A stretch of 64,000 bases of DNA from an uncultured Oscillospiraceae bacterium (GCA_934512135.1 CAKSWT010000001.1:207642-271641); one strand, 5' to 3'. Positions 22,920-32,525 are shown, numbered from the stretch's first letter. Numbers and translations are program-made. The notes: generated by a model not told the origin, from the letters alone.

Positions 22920-24796
22920 ATCTCCTTCTCCCTCAGCTCCAAATATACCATCAGCACCGCAATATCCGCCGGGCTGACCCCGGACACCCGGGAGGCCTGG
23001 CCGAGATTCAGCGGCCGGATGGCGCTGAGCTTTTGCCGTGCCTCCAGGCGGAGTCCGGAAATGCCCTCATAGTCCACATCCTCCGGAAGCAGCCGGCTCT
23101 CTTCCTTCTGAAACTGCTCCACCTGACGAAGCTGTCGCTGGATATACCCCGCATACTTCACCTGAATCTCTACCTCCTCCCGGATGTCCGCCGGAAGCTC
23201 CGGCCGATTCGGGTCAAAGGGTGCCAGATCCTCATAGCGCACCTGAGGCCGCCGCACCAGATCGCTCATCCGGGCGGAGCCCTTTACCGGCGCCGTTCCT
23301 GCCGCAGTGAGATACGCATTGAGCTTCTCGCTCTCCGGCACGCCGCAGGTTTCCAGCCGGTGAATCTCCCGATCCACCCGGGCGTACTTCTCCTGGACCG
23401 CCTGATACCGGGCATCCGAAATCAGCCCCACCCTGTGGCCGATTCCGCTGAGCCGCTGGTCTGCATTGTCCTGGCGAAGCATCAGTCGATACTCCGTCCG
23501 GGAGGTCATCATGCGATAGGGCTCATTGGTGCCCTTGGTAACCAGATCATCAATCAGCGTCCCAATGTAGGCGTCACTGCGCCGGAGCACCATAGGCTCC
23601 TCTCCCTTCAGCTTCAGCGCCGCATTGATACCGGCCACCAGCCCCTGGGCTGCGGCCTCCTCATAGCCCGAGGACCCATTAAACTGCCCTGCGCCGTACA
23701 ACCCGGGTACTTTTTTACATTCCAGGGTGGGCAGCAGCTCTGTGGGATCCACGCAGTCATACTCAATGGCGTAGGCCGGACGCATCATCTCCGCATGCTC
23801 CAAGCCCGCCACAGTGTGGAGCATTTTCAGCTGCACATCCTCCGGCAGAGAGGAGGAAAACCCCTGAATATACATCTCATCGGTGCCCAGACCACAGGGC
23901 TCAATAAACAGCTGATGCCGCGGTTTCTCCGGGAATCGAACGATCTTGTCCTCAATGGAGGGGCAATACCGGGGCCCGATTCCCTCAATGACCCCGGAGT
24001 ACAGGGGGCTTCGGCTGAGATTGTCCCGGATGACCTGGTGTGTCTCGGCGTTGGTATAGGTGAGATAGCACACCGCCTGGTTCTCCGGAATCACCTCCGT
24101 GGTAAAGCTAAAGGGCACCGGCACCTGGTCCCCGGGCTGCACCTCCATTTTGGAGAAGTCCACGCTCCGCCGGTTGATCCGGGGAGGCGTACCGGTTTTA
24201 AACCGGCGAAGGGACAATCCCAGCTGCCGGAGGCAGTGGCTGAGTCCCTCTGCCGCATGCATTCCGTCAGGGCCGGAGGCATAGGCGCATTCCCCGGTGA
24301 TGACCCGCCCCTCCAGATAGGTGCCGGAGCAGATAATGGCAGCCCGCACAGGATAGACCGCTCCCAGCTGGGTCTTCACCGCCGAGACATGACCGTTTTC
24401 CCTTCGGATTTCCGTGACCATGGCCTGCTTTAGGTCCAAATTATCCTGGAGCTCCAGGGTGTGCTTCATCAGCTCCTGGTATTTCCGCCGGTCCGCCTGG
24501 GCCCGGAGGGAGTGGACGGCTGGCCCCTTGCCCCGGTTCAAAACCCGGAACTGGATGCAGGCCCGATCCGCCGCCCGGCCCATCTCCCCGCCCAGGGCAT
24601 CAATCTCCCGGACCAAATGTCCCTTGCCGGTGCCCCCAATGGCGGGGTTGCAGGGCATATTGCCCACGGCGTCCAAATTGATGGTAAAGATAACGGTTTT
24701 CAGTCCCAAACGGGCGGCGGCCAGCCCGGCTTCGATGCCCGCATGGCCTGCGCCGATTACCGCCACGTCATAGGACTCCACCTGATATTCTGTCAT
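22916..24796 (-). CDS. mnmG: tRNA uridine-5-carboxymethylaminomethyl modification enzyme MnmG (GidA)
   Basis: With MnmE, MnmG adds the cmnm group to wobble U34 of certain tRNAs using FAD, methylene-THF and glycine. The 626-residue protein has the FAD-binding GAGHAG (15-20), the signature CNPAIGGTGKGHLVREIDAL with its conserved cysteine, SGTYLEGRV, and the C-terminal helical domain ending in SPADIAVLMVYLE. ATG 24796 follows AGGTG at 7 bases; the in-frame GTG nine bases earlier lies in that SD. It leads an operon with tatD, deoC and the nucleotidyltransferase, not the more common mnmE-mnmG pair. Confidence 0.96.
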   Translation of the reverse strand: MTEYQVESYDVAVIGAGHAGIEAGLAAARLGLKTVIFTINLDAVGNMPCNPAIGGTGKGHLVREIDALGGEMGRAADRACIQFRVLNRGKGPAVHSLRAQADRRKYQELMKHTLELQDNLDLKQAMVTEIRRENGHVSAVKTQLGAVYPVRAAIICSGTYLEGRVITGECAYASGPDGMHAAEGLSHCLRQLGLSLRRFKTGTPPRINRRSVDFSKMEVQPGDQVPVPFSFTTEVIPENQAVCYLTYTNAETHQVIRDNLSRSPLYSGVIEGIGPRYCPSIEDKIVRFPEKPRHQLFIEPCGLGTDEMYIQGFSSSLPEDVQLKMLHTVAGLEHAEMMRPAYAIEYDCVDPTELLPTLECKKVPGLYGAGQFNGSSGYEEAAAQGLVAGINAALKLKGEEPMVLRRSDAYIGTLIDDLVTKGTNEPYRMMTSRTEYRLMLRQDNADQRLSGIGHRVGLISDARYQAVQEKYARVDREIHRLETCGVPESEKLNAYLTAAGTAPVKGSARMSDLVRRPQVRYEDLAPFDPNRPELPADIREEVEIQVKYAGYIQRQLRQVEQFQKEESRLLPEDVDYEGISGLRLEARQKLSAIRPLNLGQASRVSGVSPADIAVLMVYLELREKEI

Positions 24797-24971
24797 ATGA
24801 TTCACCTGTCACACTCATTTTGCCTGGAATAGCGGAAGCTATCGGGGCAGCGTGAATAATATAACATAATAGAAATCAGAATACCAGAGTTTCGGCCACC
24901 AATAAATCACTTTTGACAAAAGCGGCGGGATTCTCCAGTTGCTTTTGCCTATTTTGCCACCTGTTTCAGTA

Positions 24972-25000
24972 TTGCAAATACAGGCTTTTTATGATAAAAT
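24972..25000 (+). promoter_or_regulatory. Promoter of typA
   Basis: TTGCAA (24972-24977), 17 bases, TAAAAT (24995-25000). A small hairpin (25004-25010 with 25018-25024) sits at the transcript start. The AT-rich 24.80-25.06 kb spacer must also hold the mnmG promoter on the minus strand; I see no clear match for it. Confidence 0.75.
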
Positions 25001-25064
25001 AGAGAATTGTGATTGAAACAATTCTAGCGCGGATTTTTGAAAAAGCTGAAGGGAGTTACCTGTT

Positions 25065-26897
25065 TTGGTAGACGAAAAAATCAGAAACATAGCAATTATC
25101 GCCCATGTTGACCACGGCAAAACCACACTGGTGGACGAGATGCTCAAGCAGAGCGGCATCTATCGGGAAAACCAGGAGGTGGTGGACCGGGTCATGGACT
25201 CCAACGACCTGGAGCGGGAGCGAGGCATCACCATTTTGGCAAAAAACACCGCCATTACCTACAAGGGCACCAAAATCAACATTGTGGACACCCCGGGCCA
25301 CGCAGACTTCGGCGGCGAGGTAGAGCGTATCCTCAAAATGGTCAACGGTGTTATTCTGCTGGTGGACGCCGCAGAGGGCCCCATGCCGCAGACCCGTTTT
25401 GTGCTCTCCAAGGCCCTGGAGCTGGGCCATCGGGTCATCGTTGTGGTCAACAAGATCGACCGCCCCGACCAGCGGGTGCTGGAGGTGGTAGACGAGGTTC
25501 TGGAGCTTCTCATTGACCTGGACGCCACCGATGACCAGCTGGAGAGCCCCATGCTCTTCTGCTCCGGCCGCCAGGGCACCGCATCCTACTCCCCCGACGT
25601 GGCTGGCACCGACTTCCAGCCCCTGTTTGACACCATTCTCGACTACATTCCCGCCCCGGAGGCCGACGTGGATCAGCCCTTCCAGATGCTGGTCTCCTCC
25701 ATTGATTACAGCGAGTTTGTGGGCCGGATCGCCATTGGCCGGATTGAGCGAGGCATGATTCACCAGAATGATGAAATCGTGGTGTGCAACTACCATGATC
25801 CCGACGCCGTATCCAAGAAACTCAAGGCCGTTTCCATGTATGAGTTTGACGGACTGAACCGTGTGCCCGTCACCGAGGCCACCGCCGGCAACATCATCGC
25901 CCTGTCCGGCATCGGCGACATCACCATCGGGGACACCATCTGCACCCCTACCACAGTGGAGCCTCTGGACTTTGTGAAAATTTCCGCCCCCACCATGGAA
26001 ATGACCTTCACCATCAACGACTCTCCCTTCGCCGGGCGGGAGGGCAAGTATGTCACCTCCCGGCAGATTCGCGAGCGTCTCCAGAAGGAGCTGCTCAAGG
26101 ACGTCTCTCTGCGGGTCACCGAGGATGACGGTGCCACCGACGCCTTCCATGTGGCAGGCCGCGGCGAAATGCATCTGTCCATTCTCATCGAGACCATGCG
26201 GCGGGAGGGCTATGAATTCCAGGTCTCTCCCCCGAAGGTTTTGTTCCAGGAGGTTGACGGCGTCCAGTGTGAGCCCATGGAGCAGCTGGTCTGCGACGTC
26301 CCCGCCGACTGCGTCGGCTCGGTGATCGAGAAAATGGGCAACCGCAAGGGCGATCTGCTGGAGATGACACCTGTGGGCACCACCCGCATGAAGCTCACCT
26401 TCCTGGTTCCCTCCCGTGGTCTGTTCGGCTATCGGAATGAATTCCTCACCGACACCAAGGGCGAGGGCATTATGGCCTCGATCTTCGACTCCTACCAGCC
26501 CTACAAGGGCGAGATTCAGCGCCGCCGTACCGGCTCCCTGGTGTCCTTTGAGACCGGCGAATCCATCACCTACGGTCTGTTTAACGCCCAGGAGCGTGGC
26601 ACCCTGTTTATCGGCGCAGGCGTCCCCGTTTACGAGGGCATGGTCATCGGCTCCAACCCCCGCATGGAGGACATCACCGTCAACGTCTGCAAGGCCAAGC
26701 ACCTGACCAACACCCGTGCCTCCGGCTCCGACGACGCCCTGCGGCTGATTCCCCCCAAGCAGATGAGCCTGGAGCAGTGCCTGGAGTATCTGGCGGACGA
26801 TGAGCTGCTGGAGGTCACCCCCAAGAGCCTGCGCATCCGCAAGCGGATTCTCAACCACGCGGACCGCATGAAGGCGCTGAAGGGCGGCAAAAAGTAA
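25065..26897 (+). CDS. typA: Ribosome-associated GTPase TypA/BipA
   Basis: TypA is an EF-G-like translational GTPase that aids 50S assembly and stress or low-temperature growth. The 610-residue protein shows G1 AHVDHGKTT, G2 RGITI, G3 DTPGHADF and G4 NKIDRP, then EF-G-like domains and the TypA-specific C-terminal domain (MEDITVNVCKAKHLTN). The start is TTG at 25065 with GGGAG 9 bases upstream; it gives the expected DEKIRNIAIIAHVDHG opening and no better ATG exists. It has its own promoter and terminator. Confidence 0.97.
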   Translation: MVDEKIRNIAIIAHVDHGKTTLVDEMLKQSGIYRENQEVVDRVMDSNDLERERGITILAKNTAITYKGTKINIVDTPGHADFGGEVERILKMVNGVILLVDAAEGPMPQTRFVLSKALELGHRVIVVVNKIDRPDQRVLEVVDEVLELLIDLDATDDQLESPMLFCSGRQGTASYSPDVAGTDFQPLFDTILDYIPAPEADVDQPFQMLVSSIDYSEFVGRIAIGRIERGMIHQNDEIVVCNYHDPDAVSKKLKAVSMYEFDGLNRVPVTEATAGNIIALSGIGDITIGDTICTPTTVEPLDFVKISAPTMEMTFTINDSPFAGREGKYVTSRQIRERLQKELLKDVSLRVTEDDGATDAFHVAGRGEMHLSILIETMRREGYEFQVSPPKVLFQEVDGVQCEPMEQLVCDVPADCVGSVIEKMGNRKGDLLEMTPVGTTRMKLTFLVPSRGLFGYRNEFLTDTKGEGIMASIFDSYQPYKGEIQRRRTGSLVSFETGESITYGLFNAQERGTLFIGAGVPVYEGMVIGSNPRMEDITVNVCKAKHLTNTRASGSDDALRLIPPKQMSLEQCLEYLADDELLEVTPKSLRIRKRILNHADRMKALKGGKK

Positions 26898-26911
26898 CAT
26901 TTGAACTTTTG

Positions 26912-26944
26912 GGCGGCGTTCCGATTTCGGTGCGCCGCCTTTTT
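26912..26944 (+). terminator. Terminator after typA
   Basis: A 7-bp GC stem (26912-26918 with 26933-26939), with further CCG/CGG pairing in the loop, followed by T5. The next gene's GGAGG begins at 26945, so terminator and SD abut; read-through would feed the methyltransferase gene. Confidence 0.75.
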
Positions 26945-26954
26945 GGAGGACCAT

Positions 26955-28283
26955 ATGATTCCATCTGAATTCTTGCGCCGCATGGAACGGCTGTTGGGTC
27001 CGGAGGAGTATTCCCGTTTCCTCTCCTCCTATGACCGGCCCCTGCAAAAGGGACTGCGGCTGGGCCACAAGGCCACGGGCGCCGCCCTTCCTTTCGCCCT
27101 GACGCCCCTGCCCTGGGCCCCCGGCGGCTACGCCTATGACCCCGGCCAGCGCCCCGGCAAGCATCCCTATCACGAGGCGGGCCTTTACTATCTGCAGGAG
27201 CCCTCTGCCATGGCCCCCGCCGCCCTGCTGCACCCCCAGCCCGGGGAGCGGGTACTGGATCTGTGCGCCGCACCCGGAGGCAAGTCCACCCAGCTGGCGG
27301 AGTTTCTCGGCGGCACCGGGCTTTTGGTATCCAATGAAATTCACCCCAAACGGGCCCGGATTCTCTCCCGAAACATTGAGCGCATGGGCATTCCCAACGC
27401 CCTGGTGCTGAATATGCACCCTCGGGATCTGGAATCCCGGTTCCCGGGATTCTTTGACCGTGTTATGGTGGACGCTCCCTGCTCCGGTGAGGGCATGTTC
27501 CGCAAGGAGGAGGCCGCCGTCACCGATTGGAGCCCGGAAACCGTGACCATGTGCGCCGACCGGCAGAAGGAGATTCTGCGGTCTGCCGCGGCCATGCTGC
27601 GGCCCGGCGGGTTCCTCTGCTATTCCACCTGCACCTTTGCCCCGGAGGAGGACGAGGGCGTCATGGCCTGGTTCCTGAAGGAATATCCGGATTTTGCCCC
27701 GGTAGCCGTGGAGACCCCCTGGTTTGCCCCGGCCCGTCCGGAATGGGCCGATTCTCCGGACCGCCGAATTGCCCGGGGCTTCCGGCTCTGGCCCCATCTC
27801 CTGGGAGGAGAGGGACACTTTGTGATGCTCCTTCAGCGGGCAGGTGACGCCTCCGCTCCCCCCTCCCCTCCACCCAGCTCCATTCCCATGCCTAAGGAGC
27901 TGACGGATTTTTTACAGGCCCTGGACATCACCCTGCCAGCAGGAGAGCTGCTATCCTTCGGCCCCTCCCTGTATCTGGCCCCCATGGGCACTCCGAAATT
28001 GGATGGGCTCAAGGTCCTGCGCCCGGGCCTGGAGCTGGGGACATTGAAAAAGGGACGATTTGAACCGGCCCATGCTCTGGCGCTTTGGCTGGACACCTGC
28101 CGGTCCACCGCAGACTTCCCCGCAGATTCTCAGGAGGTTCTGGACTACCTTCACGGCCAGGTGCTGCCGGGCGCCCAAGTCGGCTGGACCCTAATCACGG
28201 TAGACGGCCACAGTCTGGGCTGGGCCAAGGGCTCCGGCGGCCAGCTGAAAAACCATTTCCCCAAGGGGCTGCGCTGGGTCTGA
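26955..28283 (+). CDS. NOL1/NOP2/Sun-type RNA m5C methyltransferase (RsmF-like)
   Basis: The enzyme would methylate a cytosine of 16S rRNA from SAM. The 442-residue protein has the SAM loop DLCAAPGGKSTQL, the catalytic PCSGEG in DAPCSGEGMF and the second cysteine in YSTCTFAPEE. After a Pro-rich linker (about 296-310) comes a C-terminal RsmF-type domain (about 315-442) ending in HSLGWAKGSGGQLKNHFPKG, which supports RsmF rather than RsmB. ATG 26955 has GGAGG at 5 bases; a longer frame would read through the typA terminator. Confidence 0.92.
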   Translation: MIPSEFLRRMERLLGPEEYSRFLSSYDRPLQKGLRLGHKATGAALPFALTPLPWAPGGYAYDPGQRPGKHPYHEAGLYYLQEPSAMAPAALLHPQPGERVLDLCAAPGGKSTQLAEFLGGTGLLVSNEIHPKRARILSRNIERMGIPNALVLNMHPRDLESRFPGFFDRVMVDAPCSGEGMFRKEEAAVTDWSPETVTMCADRQKEILRSAAAMLRPGGFLCYSTCTFAPEEDEGVMAWFLKEYPDFAPVAVETPWFAPARPEWADSPDRRIARGFRLWPHLLGGEGHFVMLLQRAGDASAPPSPPPSSIPMPKELTDFLQALDITLPAGELLSFGPSLYLAPMGTPKLDGLKVLRPGLELGTLKKGRFEPAHALALWLDTCRSTADFPADSQEVLDYLHGQVLPGAQVGWTLITVDGHSLGWAKGSGGQLKNHFPKGLRWV

Positions 28284-28294
28284 CCCAGCTCCAC

Positions 28295-28328
28295 GCCTCC
28301 GGCATCTCCCGGATGCCGGAGGCATTTT
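28295..28328 (+). terminator. Terminator after the methyltransferase gene
   Basis: Perfect 11-bp stem (28295-28305 with 28313-28323) followed by A and T4. Confidence 0.85.
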
Positions 28329-28330
28329 GT

Positions 28331-28402
28331 AAATATCCTACAAGAGAAATGGGGATATTTGTGTAAAAGTATTTTACAAAGGCCCCGGGGACATGCTATA
28401 AT
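28331..28402 (+). promoter_or_regulatory. Znu-like operon promoter with two inverted repeats (candidate metal operator)
   Basis: A promoter TTACAA (28374-28379), 17 bases, TATAAT (28397-28402) precedes the metal-importer genes. One dyad, TGTAAAA-GTA-TTTTACA (28362-28378), covers the -35 box. A second, AAATATCC/GGATATTT (28331-28338 with 28353-28360), lies just upstream. Placement fits a repressor of the Fur/Zur or DtxR type, but neither sequence is a clear match to a consensus I can name. Confidence 0.6.
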
Positions 28403-28477
28403 AGTATCCACTGACGTTTTGATCAATCCAGACAGGCTGTGCATTCCAGAGAATGCCGCCATTGGAGGGCTTGTTTT

Positions 28478-29338
28478 ATGAAGAAATTCCACTGCCTGCT
28501 GGCAGTGCTTACCCTGCTGGCCACGCTGACCGGCTGCGGAGCGGCTCCCGCCGCCGACGCCGGAACGGGAACCACAATTCTGGCCACCACCTATCCCATG
28601 TACTACCTCACCAGCCGCCTCACCCAGGGGGTATCGGACATCTCCGTGGAGCAGATGGTCACAGAGCCTGTGAGCTGTCTCCACGACTACACCCTGACTA
28701 CGGAACAGATGAAAAAAATTGACCGGGCCGACCTGATTGTCATGAACGGCTGCGGCCTGGAGGACTTTATGACCGACGCGCTAAAAGGCGTACCGGAAGA
28801 AAATTTGATTGACTGCGGCTCCGACCAATTCGCAGAGGACCCCCATTATTGGCTCAGTCCCGCCGCATACGCAGAGGCCGGGCATACGCTTCTTACGGCT
28901 CTCACCGCCCGGTATCCGGACCACGCCAAGGCCTTGGAGCAAAACTGGGAACCACTCAGTCAGCAGCTGGAGGAGCTCCGGCTGAGCATGCAGTCCTCGG
29001 ACCTCCAGGGGCAACTTGCCTGCCGGGAGATGATTACCTTCCACGACGGGTTTTCCTACTTTGCCCAGGCCATGGGTCTGACCATTGCCGCCTCCATTGA
29101 GGAGGAGGAGGGGGCCGAGGCTCCCGCCAGCGAAATCAAGGCCATCTGCGACCTCATTGCGCAGGACAAGATCCCCGCAATCTTTGTGGAGAAAAACGGC
29201 TCCACCAATGCCGCCGAAATCATTGCCCGGGAAACCGGGGTGAAAATATTCACCCTGACCACCATTATGGACAGCGAAACGGACTATTTCACCGCCATGG
29301 AGGAAAACATCACGGCCGTAAAGGAGGCCCTTTCATGA
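28478..29338 (+). CDS. Metal ABC transporter, substrate-binding lipoprotein (ZnuA-like)
   Basis: The 286-residue precursor has a lipoprotein signal with LTGC and lipid Cys20. The cluster A-1 fold is supported by the metal-ligand pattern: His in CLHDYTLT, DPHYWLSP, TFHDGFSYFA and a late Asp in TTIMDSE. Such proteins bind Zn2+ or Mn2+ at the cell surface. An acidic EEEEGAE loop after the third ligand takes the place of the His-rich loop of some ZnuA proteins. ATG 28478 has GGAGGG at 8 bases. The ATPase gene starts 4 bases before its stop. Zinc is favoured slightly; manganese is possible. Confidence 0.9.
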   Translation: MKKFHCLLAVLTLLATLTGCGAAPAADAGTGTTILATTYPMYYLTSRLTQGVSDISVEQMVTEPVSCLHDYTLTTEQMKKIDRADLIVMNGCGLEDFMTDALKGVPEENLIDCGSDQFAEDPHYWLSPAAYAEAGHTLLTALTARYPDHAKALEQNWEPLSQQLEELRLSMQSSDLQGQLACREMITFHDGFSYFAQAMGLTIAASIEEEEGAEAPASEIKAICDLIAQDKIPAIFVEKNGSTNAAEIIARETGVKIFTLTTIMDSETDYFTAMEENITAVKEALS

Positions 29339-30090
29339 GCGTCACAAAACACGCCGGTATGGGCTGCGACGGCCACTGCTGCCTGCGAATCGAAAATCTG
29401 GGGGTCAAAATCGACAGTGAGGACATTCTCCGGGAGGTGAATCTGCACATTCACTGTGGAGAGATCGTGGCACTGATCGGTCCCAATGGGGCGGGAAAGT
29501 CCACCTTAATCAAGGCAATTCTGGGTCAGCGAGACTACCAGGGGACCATCTCCTTCCAGCCTGCCGGTCACCGAAGCCGAAAGTTCCGCATTGGCTATGT
29601 GCCCCAGAGCCCCAGCTTTGAGGCGGGAGATCCGGTGACGGTGCTGGACCTGTTTCGGATGTGCATAAATTCCTCCCCGGCCTTCTTGCCGTCCCCCCGT
29701 CGGCAGCGGGAAACGGTGCTGTCTTGTCTAAAAAATGTCCACGGGGAAACCCTTGTGGACAAAAAGATCGGCGCTCTCTCCGGCGGAGAGCTACAGCGGG
29801 TGCTTCTGGCCCTGGCTCTGGAGCCGGTACCGGATATTCTCATTTTGGACGAGCCCCTTTCCGGAGTGGACGTGGAGGGCATGAACAGTCTGCTCACTAT
29901 GCTCGACGAGATTCGTCGGCGCTTTGACCTGTCCATTCTCATGGTCACCCATGATTTTTCCACGTTGAATCGGTTCGTGGACAAGGTGGTCCTTCTAAAG
30001 GAGACCGTGCTCACCCAGGGGACCCCGGACCAGGTGCTCTCCTCCCCCCAGTTTCGGAGTGCCTTCCATATGGCAGGAGGTGCCGAATAA
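29335..30090 (+). CDS. Metal ABC transporter, ATP-binding protein (ZnuC-like)
   Basis: The 251-residue ATPase has Walker A GPNGAGKST, Q-loop YVPQSP, signature LSGGELQR, Walker B ILILDEPLSGVD and the H-loop THDF. The N-terminal ~15 residues are unusual: HAGMGCDGHCC, with three cysteines and two histidines that might bind metal. It overlaps the genes on both sides (4 bases and 1 base), giving a coupled three-gene importer. Confidence 0.93.
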   Translation: MSVTKHAGMGCDGHCCLRIENLGVKIDSEDILREVNLHIHCGEIVALIGPNGAGKSTLIKAILGQRDYQGTISFQPAGHRSRKFRIGYVPQSPSFEAGDPVTVLDLFRMCINSSPAFLPSPRRQRETVLSCLKNVHGETLVDKKIGALSGGELQRVLLALALEPVPDILILDEPLSGVDVEGMNSLLTMLDEIRRRFDLSILMVTHDFSTLNRFVDKVVLLKETVLTQGTPDQVLSSPQFRSAFHMAGGAE

Positions 30091-30938
30091 TGGAGCTGTG
30101 GTATCAAATGCTGTCCGTGCTGCCCTTTGAATGGGCCCAGCCGGGACAGATGATCTTTATGAAAAACGCCCTGCTGGGGGTGCTGGTGCTGTGCCCCCTG
30201 CTGGGTCTGCTGTCCTGCCACATTGTCACCGGCCGGATGAGCTTCTTCTCCGACGCCCTGGGCCACTCTGCCTTTACCGGCATCGCCATTGGCGCCTTGT
30301 GCGGCGCAGCCTTTCCCATGGCCGTGGCCGTGGGACTCAGCGTGGTGCTGGCCCTGCTATTCACCTATGTCCGCAGAAAGTCCACCCTCTCCGGAGACAC
30401 CATCATCGGCGTGTTCTCCTCCACTGCGGTGGCGCTGGGTATTTTTATCGCCACCTGGGGGGGCGGCAGCTTTACCAAATTCAACAGCTATCTCATCGGA
30501 GATATTCTCTCCGTCACCCCTCTGGAGATTGGGCTGCTGGCCCTGGTGCTGGCCGCAGTGATTGTCCTGTGGGTTCTGTTTTCCAACCGTCTCTTTTTAA
30601 GCGTCCTCCACCCCCAGCTGGCTGACAGCCGCGGCGTAAAGGTGGGGATGGTCCAGGGGCTGTTCACCGTGGTCATTGCCGTGGTGGTGACCATGTCCCT
30701 GAGCTGGGTGGGTCTGCTGGTCATCAACAGCCTGTTGGTGCTTCCCGCTGCCGCCGCCCGTAACTTTGCCAGAAATCTGCGTCAGTACCATCTGTTTTCC
30801 GTGCTGTGCGCATTGTTTTGTGGAATTTTAGGTCTTATGACCTCATATTACTGGGGCTGCTCCACAGGAGCCGCCGTGTCGCTGCTGCTGGCGGTCTGCT
30901 TTTTTGTGGGCTTCGGGCTGCGGCGCCGGGGCTCTTGA
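30090..30938 (+). CDS. Metal ABC transporter, permease (ZnuB-like, ABC-3 family)
   Basis: This 282-residue, highly hydrophobic protein is the membrane channel of the importer. It has the ABC-3 features: about eight helices, the GRMSFFSDALGHSAFTGIA segment near residue 48, and the late LLVINSLLVLPAAAARNFAR segment. The start overlaps the ATPase stop by one base (TAATGG). The gene ends 30 bases before nadB, with no terminator between them, so nadBC may share the transcript. Confidence 0.93.
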   Translation: MELWYQMLSVLPFEWAQPGQMIFMKNALLGVLVLCPLLGLLSCHIVTGRMSFFSDALGHSAFTGIAIGALCGAAFPMAVAVGLSVVLALLFTYVRRKSTLSGDTIIGVFSSTAVALGIFIATWGGGSFTKFNSYLIGDILSVTPLEIGLLALVLAAVIVLWVLFSNRLFLSVLHPQLADSRGVKVGMVQGLFTVVIAVVVTMSLSWVGLLVINSLLVLPAAAARNFARNLRQYHLFSVLCALFCGILGLMTSYYWGCSTGAAVSLLLAVCFFVGFGLRRRGS

Positions 30939-30968
30939 CGCCGCCTCACCCCAAGGGGATGAATCATC

Positions 30969-32525
30969 ATGCGTTATGCGTTCAACAGTGATTTGCACAT
31001 TCGGGATGTGATTCGCACCGACGTACTCATTGTCGGTGCGGGAATTGCGGGGCTCTATACCGCGCTGCACATTGACCGATCCAAATCCGTTCTGGTGCTC
31101 AGCAAGGAGAGCATCGAAATCAGCAACTCCTACCTTGCCCAGGGCGGCATCGCCGCGGCAATTCTGCCGGACGACCAGCCCACCTTTCATGTGGAGGACA
31201 CCCTGGTGGCCGGGGCGGGACTCTGCGACCGGAAGGCCGTAGAGGTACTCTGCGCCGAAGGCCCCGACGACATTCGGGAGCTGGTGGGACTTCATGTTCC
31301 CTTTGACTTCAATGCCTACGGCGACCTGTCTGTCGGCCGGGAGGGCGGCCACCACAAGAGCCGGGTGGTCCACGCCGGCGGAGACGCCACTGGCCGGGAA
31401 ACCGTCAAAACCTTGGCTGCCATTGCCCACCTCCAGGATAATATCAACTTTATGGAGCACGCCTGCCTGGTGGACATTCTGCTGGACGACAAGGGAGAGG
31501 TCTCCGGAGCACTGCTCAATAATGACGGATATATTCTCTGCAACACCCCCAACGTGGTCATTGCCACCGGCGGGATCGGCCAGATCTATGAGTATTCCAC
31601 CAACCCCGCCGTTGCCACCGGCGACGGCCTTGGGGCTGCCATTCGAGCCGGCGCAAAGCTCCAGGACATGGAGTTTATCCAGTTCCATCCCACCGGTCTC
31701 TACAGTCCCGCCCGGGAAAGCCGCTCCTTCCTGATCTCCGAGGCCGTCCGTGGAGACGGCGGAAAGCTCATTAACGCCAAGGGTGAGCGGTTTATGGCCG
31801 GAAAACACGAGCTGGGAGAGCTGGCTCCCCGAGACATTGTGGCCCGGGGCATTCAGGCAGAGCTCACCGCCTCCGGAGAGGACCATGTATTTTTGGACAT
31901 TACCTCCCGCAGCGCGGAATATCTCCAGAAGCGCTTCCCCACCATTTACCAGGAGTGCCTGCGGCGTGGAATCGACATTTCCAAGGACTACATTCCCGTG
32001 CGGCCGGTCCAGCACTACATGATGGGCGGCATCGCCACCGACCTCCAGGGTATGACAAATATCACCGGTCTGTTCGCCTGCGGCGAGGCTGCCCGCACCG
32101 GCGTTCACGGCGCCAACCGTCTGGCCTCCAACTCTATGCTGGAATGCCTGGTGTTCGGCCGCCGTGCCGCCCAGCACATCAATCTGCTAAACCGGCCTCT
32201 GGTGGAGCAGGCGGAGATTCCCTCCGATGTGCCCCATCTTCCCACAGAGGTCCCCGGCACGGACTACGAGGGCCTCCGCGCCCGGCTGCGCCACACCATG
32301 AACCAATACGCCTACATCGTTCGGACCCAGGCCGGACTGCACACCGCACAGCAGGAAATTGAGGAGATTTTTGATCAGGTCCGGCGGAACTATCTGGAGG
32401 ACCGGGCCTATCTGGAGCTGGTCAATCTGTGCATGGTCTCGCTGGAGATTCTAAAGGCCGCTGCAGCCCGCCCCCACAGCGTAGGCGCACACTACATTGT
32501 AAACGAAAAAGGAGAAAAGCTATGA
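30969..32525 (+). CDS. nadB: L-aspartate oxidase
   Basis: NadB oxidises L-aspartate to iminoaspartate, the first step of de novo NAD synthesis; in anaerobes fumarate can be the electron acceptor. The 518-residue protein has the FAD motif GAGIAGLYTAL near residue 23, LAQGGIAAA, the substrate-side GGGIGQIYEYSTNP-type region (here TGGIGQIYE), QFHPTGLY, HYMMGGIATD and GANRLASNSMLECLVFG, and a C-terminal helical domain. The family also includes fumarate reductase flavoproteins, but the nadC partner makes NadB secure. AAGGGG lies 10 bases upstream. nadA is not adjacent. Confidence 0.96.
   Translation: MRYAFNSDLHIRDVIRTDVLIVGAGIAGLYTALHIDRSKSVLVLSKESIEISNSYLAQGGIAAAILPDDQPTFHVEDTLVAGAGLCDRKAVEVLCAEGPDDIRELVGLHVPFDFNAYGDLSVGREGGHHKSRVVHAGGDATGRETVKTLAAIAHLQDNINFMEHACLVDILLDDKGEVSGALLNNDGYILCNTPNVVIATGGIGQIYEYSTNPAVATGDGLGAAIRAGAKLQDMEFIQFHPTGLYSPARESRSFLISEAVRGDGGKLINAKGERFMAGKHELGELAPRDIVARGIQAELTASGEDHVFLDITSRSAEYLQKRFPTIYQECLRRGIDISKDYIPVRPVQHYMMGGIATDLQGMTNITGLFACGEAARTGVHGANRLASNSMLECLVFGRRAAQHINLLNRPLVEQAEIPSDVPHLPTEVPGTDYEGLRARLRHTMNQYAYIVRTQAGLHTAQQEIEEIFDQVRRNYLEDRAYLELVNLCMVSLEILKAAAARPHSVGAHYIVNEKGEKL

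Noticed and set aside
25056..27818. A 920-codon open frame on the minus strand opposite typA and the methyltransferase
   Set aside because: It mirrors the codon bias of the real genes, is low-complexity Gly/Gln/His/Val-rich, has no domain, and crosses two well-identified plus-strand genes.
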